Shown piece by piece: positions 58,318-64,000 of a stretch of DNA of 64,000 nt. The translations under genes were made by a program, and so were the position numbers. Where the stretch lies: NCBI GenBank assembly GCA_043814315.1, contig JBDRKE010000033.1, positions 23,114 to 87,113 of the forward strand. Direction: 5' to 3'. The notes below the pieces were generated by a model, which did not search any database, was not told the DNA's origin, and worked only from the letters and a program-made list of their open reading frames with translations. The DNA is from JBDRKE01 sp043814315. Lineage in GTDB: Bacteria; Omnitrophota; Gorgyraeia; Gygaellales; Profunditerraquicolaceae. Every line of letters starts with the position of its first letter. The stretch's first letter is position 1.

Positions 58318-59607
58318 ATGCTTGACGTCAAATTCATTCGTGAAAATCCGGATTTAGTCAAAGGTTTCCTTAAGAGCCGGAATTTAAACTTAGATCTGGA
58401 TTCGTTAGTTAAGCTGGACGATTCCCGGCGCAAGATTCTGTTTGAATTGGAGGACCTGCGCAGCCAGAGGAATAAAGCTAACGACGAGATAGCGGTATTA
58501 TTAAAAGATAAAAAGGATGTTAAACGGAAAATTGACTCCATGAAAGCGATATCCACCAAGATCGATGAGCTGGAAGGCCGGTTGAAAGAAGTTGATAAAG
58601 AATTGGATGGATTATTATTGACCGTTCCCAATGTTGTGCATCCCAGTGTGCCCGTGGGGGATATTTCCAAGAAGGAGACTGTGCGTTCTTGGGGTAAGCT
58701 GCGCGCATTCGATTTTCCTCCCGCAACCCACATGGAAATCAGCCAGCATCTGGATATCATTGACTTTGGCAGGGCTACAAAGATCACGGCCTCAAACTTT
58801 GTGCTGTTTAAGGGCTGGGGAGCGAGGTTAGAAAGGGCCTTGATTAATTTTATGCTGGATTTGCACACCAAGAAACACGGATATACGGAGGTCTTCCCGC
58901 CATTTCTGGTCAATCGCGCCTCCATGATCGGCACAGGCCAATTGCCGAAGCTGGAAGAGGATATGTATAGGCTTAAGGATGACGATTTATTTCTTATCCC
59001 CACGGCTGAGGTGCCTGTCACCAATATTTTCAGGGATGAAATCCTGGAAGAAGCTAAACTGCCTATTTATTATACGGCTTATACGGCATGTTTCAGAAGA
59101 GAGGCAGGTTCCTACGGCAAGGACACCAAGGGCCTGATGCGCGTGCATGAATTTGATAAGGTGGAGATGGTTAAATTTGTCAAACCCGAAGATTCTTACG
59201 ATGAATTAGAGAGGCTGGTCAAAGACGCCGAAGAGGTCCTGCAGCTTTTAGAGCTTCCTTATAGAGTGATATTGCTGCCGTCGCAGGATTTAAGCTTTGC
59301 GGCCAGTAAAAGTTATGATTTGGAAGCTTACGCTGCGGGCATAGACGCGTGGCTTGAGGTATCCAGTTGCAGCAACTTTGAGAGTTTCCAGTCCCGCCGG
59401 GCCAATATTAAATTTCGCCGGGAAACGGCCCAGGGGAGTCCCGAGCGAAAGCGAGGGACGGAATATGTGCATACGTTAAACGGTTCGGGTATCGCTTTAG
59501 CGCGCACCGTCGTTGCGATATTGGAGAACTACCAGCAGAAGGATGGTTCGATCATCGTGCCGACAGCACTTCGGCCCTATTTAGATGAAAAAGAAAGAAT
59601 CCCTTAA
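58318..59607 (+). CDS. serS: Seryl-tRNA synthetase
   Basis: A 429-aa class II synthetase with the N-terminal coiled-coil arm (residues ~30-100) and the motifs YTEVFPPFLVNRASMIGTGQ, PTAEVPVTNIF, ACFRREAGSYGKDTKGLMRV and VHTLNGSGIALARTVVAILE. A small palindrome at 59438-59459 is read in frame as GSPERKRGT just before YVHTLNG and lengthens that loop. The two tRNA-Ser genes lie nearby. Confidence 0.94.
   Translation: MLDVKFIRENPDLVKGFLKSRNLNLDLDSLVKLDDSRRKILFELEDLRSQRNKANDEIAVLLKDKKDVKRKIDSMKAISTKIDELEGRLKEVDKELDGLLLTVPNVVHPSVPVGDISKKETVRSWGKLRAFDFPPATHMEISQHLDIIDFGRATKITASNFVLFKGWGARLERALINFMLDLHTKKHGYTEVFPPFLVNRASMIGTGQLPKLEEDMYRLKDDDLFLIPTAEVPVTNIFRDEILEEAKLPIYYTAYTACFRREAGSYGKDTKGLMRVHEFDKVEMVKFVKPEDSYDELERLVKDAEEVLQLLELPYRVILLPSQDLSFAASKSYDLEAYAAGIDAWLEVSSCSNFESFQSRRANIKFRRETAQGSPERKRGTEYVHTLNGSGIALARTVVAILENYQQKDGSIIVPTALRPYLDEKERIP
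59438..59459 (+). repeat. Small palindrome inside serS
   Basis: GTCCC and GGGAC arms enclose GAGCGAAAGCGA. The arms and the GCGAGGGAC end resemble the borders of the tRNA-Arg elements at 52521 and 52931. Confidence 0.55.
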
Positions 59608-60292
59608 TAAAGAGGCGCTTCCCGTTATAGAAGGGGAAGAGTTTGAGGCGCAACCAGGCCGTCTTTCCGCTATGTTCTGCGGCCTTTCGGGAAGGCTGTT
59701 TGGGACCGTCAAATTCATTCTGGGAGTTTGTTTTTTGCCTTTTGTTTACGCGGCGACCGTTTCTTACTTGCGCGAGTTTAGCCGGGTTGGCAAGACTTTC
59801 GAGAATTATTTTTGGATGGGGGGCATCACGTTGGTTTTGCTCTATTTCTTTATCTGGGAACCATCCGTCGTTTACAGTAAAGGCCAGAGGCTGCTGGAGT
59901 TTGTTTTTAATTTCTTTAAGCCCCTGGTTAAGGTGGCGCCTTATGTTTTGCCTGTCTATGCGATCATCATATTTGTCGCCTATGAACTGCTGTCGCTGGC
60001 CATTAAATCCCCCTGGCTCCTTCGGTATTCGCTTTTTCTTTTAGGTTTAGCCATGACCCTGCATATTGTTTATTCTGCAAAAACGCTGCGTTCTAAAAAA
60101 AGTGATTTCTTAAAGGGGAATTATATCTTTGGTTTTTCTTTTATTTATATCGTTGATCTGATATTACTCTCCCTTTTTATGAGCCTGATGTTTGCCGAAT
60201 TTTCCTTTGTCGATTTCTTCGGCGGCGTCTTTTCTTTGGCGGGCAGCATTTTCAGTTCTATCTTTAAACAGCTTTTTATCCCATCCGCTTAG
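59585..60292 (+). CDS. Membrane protein of unknown function
   Basis: A 235-aa protein with about five to six membrane segments after a charged N terminus (residues 1-30). It overlaps the end of serS by 23 bp. I recognise no family. The hydrophobic profile and the absence of competing frames support a real gene. Confidence 0.65.
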   Translation: MKKKESLNKEALPVIEGEEFEAQPGRLSAMFCGLSGRLFGTVKFILGVCFLPFVYAATVSYLREFSRVGKTFENYFWMGGITLVLLYFFIWEPSVVYSKGQRLLEFVFNFFKPLVKVAPYVLPVYAIIIFVAYELLSLAIKSPWLLRYSLFLLGLAMTLHIVYSAKTLRSKKSDFLKGNYIFGFSFIYIVDLILLSLFMSLMFAEFSFVDFFGGVFSLAGSIFSSIFKQLFIPSA

Positions 60293-60299
60293 TTGATAT

Positions 60300-60392
60300 G
60301 GAGGAGTGCCAGAGTGGTCGAATGGGACCGCCTTGAAAGCGGTTAGGCGTCGAAGAGATGCCTCGTGGGTTCAAATCCTACCTCCTCCGCCA
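60300..60392 (+). tRNA. tRNA-Ser (TGA)
   Basis: Acceptor GGAGGAG/CTCCTCC, anticodon stem ACCGC/GCGGT with loop CTTGAAA (TGA), a long variable arm, T arm GTGGGTTCAAATCCTAC. GCCA at 60389-60392 means CCA is encoded, unlike the other tRNAs here. Confidence 0.95.
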
Positions 60393-60439
60393 TTAAATAT
60401 CTGATCACCAAAGACGAAAGTCATTTTTTTTAAAATTTT

Positions 60440-61531
60440 ATGAGTGGCATGGCTGAGCAGTTTATAAGTAAGAGAGTAAAATTCCCAAAAGGAAGACAAA
60501 GGTTATTTATAGAATTCCTTATCGCAAAACTGCATTTAAGCAGTGATAAGCTGTGCGAAATCTTTAATATAAAGAAACGAACGCTAAGCGATTGGCGAAG
60601 AGAAATATCCACAATGAGTTATGGCGCGGTTTCGGATTTATGCAAGAAACGCAATATTTCTTTTCCAAGGGGAGCTAGAGTCATGCCTCAATATTGGCAT
60701 GTCCATAAGGCCGCTAGAAAAGGGGCATTGATCCGGAATGAAATTTATGGCAATCCTGCTACTGCCGAAGGGAGAAGAAAAGGCGGCTTAACATCAATGA
60801 AAAGGTTTATTGCTAACCCGGACCTGGCGAAGAAATTAAAGGTAAGGATTAGGAAAGATATCAGCTATCCTAAAAAGTGCGCTTCTTTAGCCGAATTCTT
60901 AGGTATTGTCATGGGAGATGGAGGCTTAACGGACTATCAGTTAAAGATTACTTTGAATAGATATACAGATATTGAATATACCATCTTTGTGAAGAAACTA
61001 ATAAAAGATTTATTTGGTGTTCATCCCGTAATAATCTCACATAAATCGGATAAGAGCGATGACGTCGTCGTCTATAGTAAGAACGTGGTAGAATTTTTGG
61101 AAAAAGTCGGTCTTAAGAGAGGGAACAAGCTTGAGAACAATATAGATATTCCGCACTGGATAAAACGAAATACAATCTTTGAAATAGCATGCCTGCGCGG
61201 TTTGGCGGATACGGATGGTTCATTTTATAATTGCAATCACATGGTTAAAGGACGCCCCTATTCTAACTTCGCCTTTTGTTTTACAAGCCGCTCTAAGAAT
61301 CTCGTGAAGTCAGTATTTCATATTTTAGAAGCGAATAAGTTTGCGCCAGTAATATATAATGAACGTGTATACTTATATAGAATAAAAAACATAAGAAAAT
61401 ATTTTGAAATTGTTAGATCGCACAATCCAAAGCACATTAAAAAATACGTTGCTTTTGCAAGGACCTTGCAGAAATATGTAATCTTAGGTTTTTGGTTTTC
61501 TTTACCCATAATCTGTGCTAAAATTGGATAA
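60440..61531 (+). CDS. Free-standing LAGLIDADG homing endonuclease
   Basis: A 363-aa protein. An N-terminal HTH-like part (LHLSSDKLCEIFNIKKRTLS) precedes two LAGLIDADG motifs: LAEFLGIVMGDGGL near 155 and ACLRGLADTDGSFY near 255, both with the catalytic Asp. No splicing blocks are present, so it is not an intein. It lies between two tRNA-Ser genes in AT-rich DNA. The recognition site is unknown. It could mobilise the endonuclease-free PorB intein in trans, though that is speculation. Confidence 0.9.
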   Translation: MSGMAEQFISKRVKFPKGRQRLFIEFLIAKLHLSSDKLCEIFNIKKRTLSDWRREISTMSYGAVSDLCKKRNISFPRGARVMPQYWHVHKAARKGALIRNEIYGNPATAEGRRKGGLTSMKRFIANPDLAKKLKVRIRKDISYPKKCASLAEFLGIVMGDGGLTDYQLKITLNRYTDIEYTIFVKKLIKDLFGVHPVIISHKSDKSDDVVVYSKNVVEFLEKVGLKRGNKLENNIDIPHWIKRNTIFEIACLRGLADTDGSFYNCNHMVKGRPYSNFAFCFTSRSKNLVKSVFHILEANKFAPVIYNERVYLYRIKNIRKYFEIVRSHNPKHIKKYVAFARTLQKYVILGFWFSLPIICAKIG

Positions 61532-61681
61532 ATAAATTTAAGGAAGCAATTGATCAGATCGAAGTCATAATCTTAGCCAATGCTGCCGAAATCTACTGGA
61601 AAGCGATAGTGCATGATTCTTTAAGATGGAATTCGAACAGCAGTAAACGCGCCGTTAATTGAGATAGGTTATAGTTAATTC
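61532..61681. other. AT-rich gap with an unexplained open frame
   Basis: A 46-codon frame (61522-61662, containing FKEAIDQIEVIILANAAEIY) without a start codon follows the endonuclease. It looks protein-like and may be the 3' remnant of a gene the endonuclease element replaced. Confidence 0.4.
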
Positions 61682-61766
61682 GGAAGGATGGCAGAGTGGT
61701 CGAATGCGATCGCCTCGAAAGCGATTAGGCAGCAATGCCTCGCAGGTTCGAATCCTGCTCCTTCCG
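61682..61766 (+). tRNA. tRNA-Ser (CGA)
   Basis: Acceptor GGAAGGA/TCCTTCC, anticodon stem ATCGC/GCGAT with loop CTCGAAA (CGA), long variable arm, T arm GCAGGTTCGAATCCTGC. CCA is not encoded. Confidence 0.95.
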
Positions 61767-62194
61767 TTGTTTCTCCCTTATGCGAAAAACCATCATCAAA
61801 GAGATGGGTTTTCGCAACATCTAGAAAAGAAACAACGGCACTTAATTTTCCGGCTATACCATGTCTGAAAATTACACCGTGCGCAGCACGGTGTAATTCG
61901 CTGATAGGAAATAGCGTGTGAATTAAGCGTTAAAAACCGCGACAAGCGGTTTAGCGAGCATAGTGCATGTTTCGTTGAGTTTCCGACAAAAGCAAAAGCT
62001 GGCGGATGCCGAAGCCTCCGGTTTCGACGCCGACATCACAAGAGTTTTCCTTCTCATCCAAACTTCCCATCACAGTATGCTCCTATTCCAACGAAACCAG
62101 TGAAGAAACCAGAACGAACCAGAAACCAGGAAACCAGTGAAGACGCTTTACGTAACTTATGCTATTTGCATAATTACAAAATAAATGTGATGAC
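61767..62194. repeat. Hairpin-rich gap before the PLD gene
   Basis: GTTGTTTCT/AGAAACAAC encloses TGCGAAAA../..TTTTCGCA; ATTACACCGTGC-GCA-GCACGGTGTAAT follows at 61874-61900; then AACCGC-GACAA-GCGGTT with TTTAGCGAGC (61933-61966), and AACCAG words at 62090-62140. No gene is seen. Confidence 0.65.
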
Positions 62195-63724
62195 ATGTTA
62201 ATAAAGAGTTGTTTTAAGCTAAGGGTTTTTATAATCCTTGTTTCAGCATTTATGGCTGGCTCAAGGATTTTTTTCTGTCTTGCCGCTGAGCCCAGCCGGG
62301 AAAGTGTTGAGAACATAAGCAGAGATAAATATTTCCCCGCGGTTAAACAGGCCTTAAAGAGCGCGAAAAAATCCATCTATATGGTGATGTATTTTGTGAA
62401 TTTCGACCCTAAATCCAGAAAGTCACCGATAAATGAATTAGTCGAGGAGCTTGTAAACGCCCATAAAAGGGGCGTCAAAGTAAAGGTGATCCTGGACCAA
62501 AATATCTCTTTCGCGGTATGGGAAGGAAGGGGTGGGAAATGGGAGCGGGAACCAAAGAACGACCCCTTATTCGGATATTTAAAAAAACAAGGCATAGAGA
62601 CATATTATGATAATCTTTTTGTGGTTACGCACAGCAAGAGCATTGTTATTGATGAAGAAGTAGTAATTTTGGGGAGTGCTAACTGGACAGAGTCATCTTT
62701 AAGGAGGAACTGGGAGGCATCCTGTTTAATCAGGTCCAAAGAATTAGCCAAACAGTTCTTGGAAGACTTCTCTAAAATTACCATAGATTATGAAGCCAGT
62801 ATTCTTGACGAAGAAAGAATCCCTCCGGTCAGGCTAATCGATTCCTTCTTAAAAGATTCATCTTTCGCGCCGCGCATGGTTACGGCAAGGGATGAGACAG
62901 CGTTTGACCTCTACCTTTTATTGCTAAGGACTTTTAATGGCAACTCAGAGGGCAGGGTAGATATTGATTACAAAAGCATAAGTTCAACCCTGGGCCTGGA
63001 TGAAAAATTTAGTTATGTTTCAGCCAGGGATATATTAAGAGAGGCATTGGTGCGGCTCGATCAAAGGTATAAGCTTATTACCCGCATAAAAAGGTCTCCA
63101 AAAAGCCCTTATTGCCTATTATTAAATTACCCTAACAAAAAACCATATATTTTACCCCAGGAAAAATACTGCTCTATTCCCGATGAATACTGGCAATACG
63201 GGTGGAATAAGCGTTTATCGTTTCCGGAAAAATACTTTTTTCTGATTAATCTTTGTAAGGCAGGTGCTTCCCGCGGGCGTGTATGGACAGGTTACCGAAA
63301 AGGGTTGATGGAAGAATTTAACTTAAGTAGAGACACTATAATTCGAGGCGTGAAGGGTTTAAGAAGATTAAATATAATTGAAATAGAATATCCGCCGTAT
63401 CCTGAAGGCGGAGGTTTTGCTAAAAGATCACCTATCCGTTTCAGGCTGTTAGGGTTATACTCTCCGGAAATATTACAACAAGAAAAAGAAAGGCTGGCAA
63501 AGCTATATGGAAAGGAGCACTTTGAACAAGCCAAGAAATACGCAGGAATAGTCTTTAAAGATAATGATATTCAGGTTATCGAAGACATTATTAAGAAGAT
63601 GGAAGAATATGGCTCTGAACAGATAGATGAGGCTTTTAGTAAAGTTTCATACCGTTCTCCCGATAATCCCAAAAGAAGTTACAAGTATGTGGTAGGTATA
63701 TTACAGACTGAAGCAACAGAGTAG
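62195..63724 (+). CDS. Exported phospholipase D-like protein with wHTH/DnaD-like C terminus
   Basis: A 509-aa protein. A signal-like N terminus (VFIILVSAFMAGSRIFFCLA) precedes one PLD domain with THSKSIVIDEEVVILGSANW (HxKx4D). Only one HKD motif is visible, so a dimer is expected, as in Nuc-type endonucleases. Residues ~230-500 are unlike PLD: a winged-helix segment (FNLSRDTIIRGVKGLRRLNI) and a terminal helical part ending RSYKYVVGIL, reminiscent of DnaD/DnaB_2 domains. A nucleic-acid substrate is more likely than lipid. An exported protein with DNA-binding folds is odd; the N terminus may be a membrane anchor instead. Confidence 0.75.
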   Translation: MLIKSCFKLRVFIILVSAFMAGSRIFFCLAAEPSRESVENISRDKYFPAVKQALKSAKKSIYMVMYFVNFDPKSRKSPINELVEELVNAHKRGVKVKVILDQNISFAVWEGRGGKWEREPKNDPLFGYLKKQGIETYYDNLFVVTHSKSIVIDEEVVILGSANWTESSLRRNWEASCLIRSKELAKQFLEDFSKITIDYEASILDEERIPPVRLIDSFLKDSSFAPRMVTARDETAFDLYLLLLRTFNGNSEGRVDIDYKSISSTLGLDEKFSYVSARDILREALVRLDQRYKLITRIKRSPKSPYCLLLNYPNKKPYILPQEKYCSIPDEYWQYGWNKRLSFPEKYFFLINLCKAGASRGRVWTGYRKGLMEEFNLSRDTIIRGVKGLRRLNIIEIEYPPYPEGGGFAKRSPIRFRLLGLYSPEILQQEKERLAKLYGKEHFEQAKKYAGIVFKDNDIQVIEDIIKKMEEYGSEQIDEAFSKVSYRSPDNPKRSYKYVVGILQTEATE

Positions 63725-64000
63725 GAAAGGAGAGATATGGCCGAGGGTGGATAAATATCAATTTAGGCCGGGTTCGGAAAGAAAGGGGAAATAATTTGAA
63801 AAATATAAATTGCATGTTAAAATATTACAGAATTAAATAATTGACTATTATTATATAACCGGAATTTTTCAGCCAAATTGACCTCAAGCGGGCTGCATAA
63901 CTACTTCTGAAGCGGCTGGAAGAATGGGAAAACGGCTCATCTTCCATGCATTGTAACGCAGCGTGCGTGCCGTAGCAAGGTTTTGCTTTCGTTGATTTAG
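63725..64000. other. Region without recognisable gene
   Basis: AT-rich sequence to the window end. A ribosome-site-like AAAGGAGAG with ATG at 63737 is followed by a stop after a few codons. Nothing else is supported. Confidence 0.5.

Overview
The window is one continuous piece of a Gram-negative (diderm) bacterial chromosome with roughly balanced base composition. The gene set (BamA, OmpH/Skp, LpxD, an LpxC-FabZ fusion, LpxA, LpxI, CcdA/TlpA thiol chemistry, a four-subunit 2-oxoacid:ferredoxin oxidoreductase) and two giant secreted proteins that open with an almost identical conserved module suggest an anaerobic or microaerophilic member of Candidatus Omnitrophota (OP3) or a close PVC relative. 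That placement is inference from gene content; there is no rRNA in the window.

Layout. 0-3.2 kb: the end of a prepilin peptidase, 4-alpha-glucanotransferase, and a two-gene HTH/PIN toxin-antitoxin-like module with its own promoter. 3.5-7.4 kb (minus): a giant modular secreted protein interrupted by one in-frame TGA. 7.7-9.7 kb: a DUF3467 protein and an AT-rich GT-C membrane glycosyltransferase flanked by a 21-bp direct repeat. 9.8-19.2 kb: a dense run of small housekeeping genes (TtcA, RmuC, DUF167, PgeF, Sir2, flavodoxin, CutA, CcdA, TlpA-like, nicotinate phosphoribosyltransferase, LUD protein, Minf_1886-like, MetE-like). 19.3-22.9 kb: the gamma-delta-alpha-beta operon of a 2-oxoacid:ferredoxin oxidoreductase whose beta subunit carries a mini-intein; ferritin-like protein and ferredoxin follow. 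25.4-30.9 kb: a structured leader with an attenuator-like terminator, then an intact 1729-aa paralogue of the giant protein. 31-36.5 kb: two tiny basic proteins, hisG, a TPR protein, split transketolase, ispE, a spoVG variant, tRNA-Gln. 36.6-43.4 kb: glmU-prs-rplY-pth-rpsF-ssb-rpsR-rplI-dnaB. 43.4-51 kb: the outer-membrane and lipid A block. 51-64 kb: a glycogen-binding protein, a radical SAM protein, a strange nested tRNA-Arg cluster, DUF4870, tRNA-Lys, archease plus intein-bearing RtcB, serS, two tRNA-Ser genes around a free-standing LAGLIDADG endonuclease, and a secreted phospholipase D-like protein.

The genes themselves are mostly ordinary. What stands out is the DNA around and inside them. 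Palindromic elements of several families fill intergenic spaces and have also entered coding sequences (ispE, serS, the porB 3' end, the giant ORF) and tRNA genes. At 52.5-53.0 kb tRNA-Arg(TCG) copies are nested: an element with terminal inverted repeats sits in the anticodon loop of one tRNA and carries another tRNA-Arg inside it, and further palindromes sit in the T loops. Removing two insertions from one copy by eye restores a perfect 74-nt cloverleaf. A second theme is the pair of giant proteins with conserved ends and entirely different middle cassettes, joined by short GSP-type linkers whose DNA is itself a repeated palindrome; the cassettes include a Tat-lipoprotein-like start, a HEATH zinc-protease motif and a JAMM motif. 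Two inteins and one homing endonuclease complete a picture of unusually high selfish-element load. Several promoters place TATAAT 6-8 nt before ATG, which implies leaderless mRNAs.
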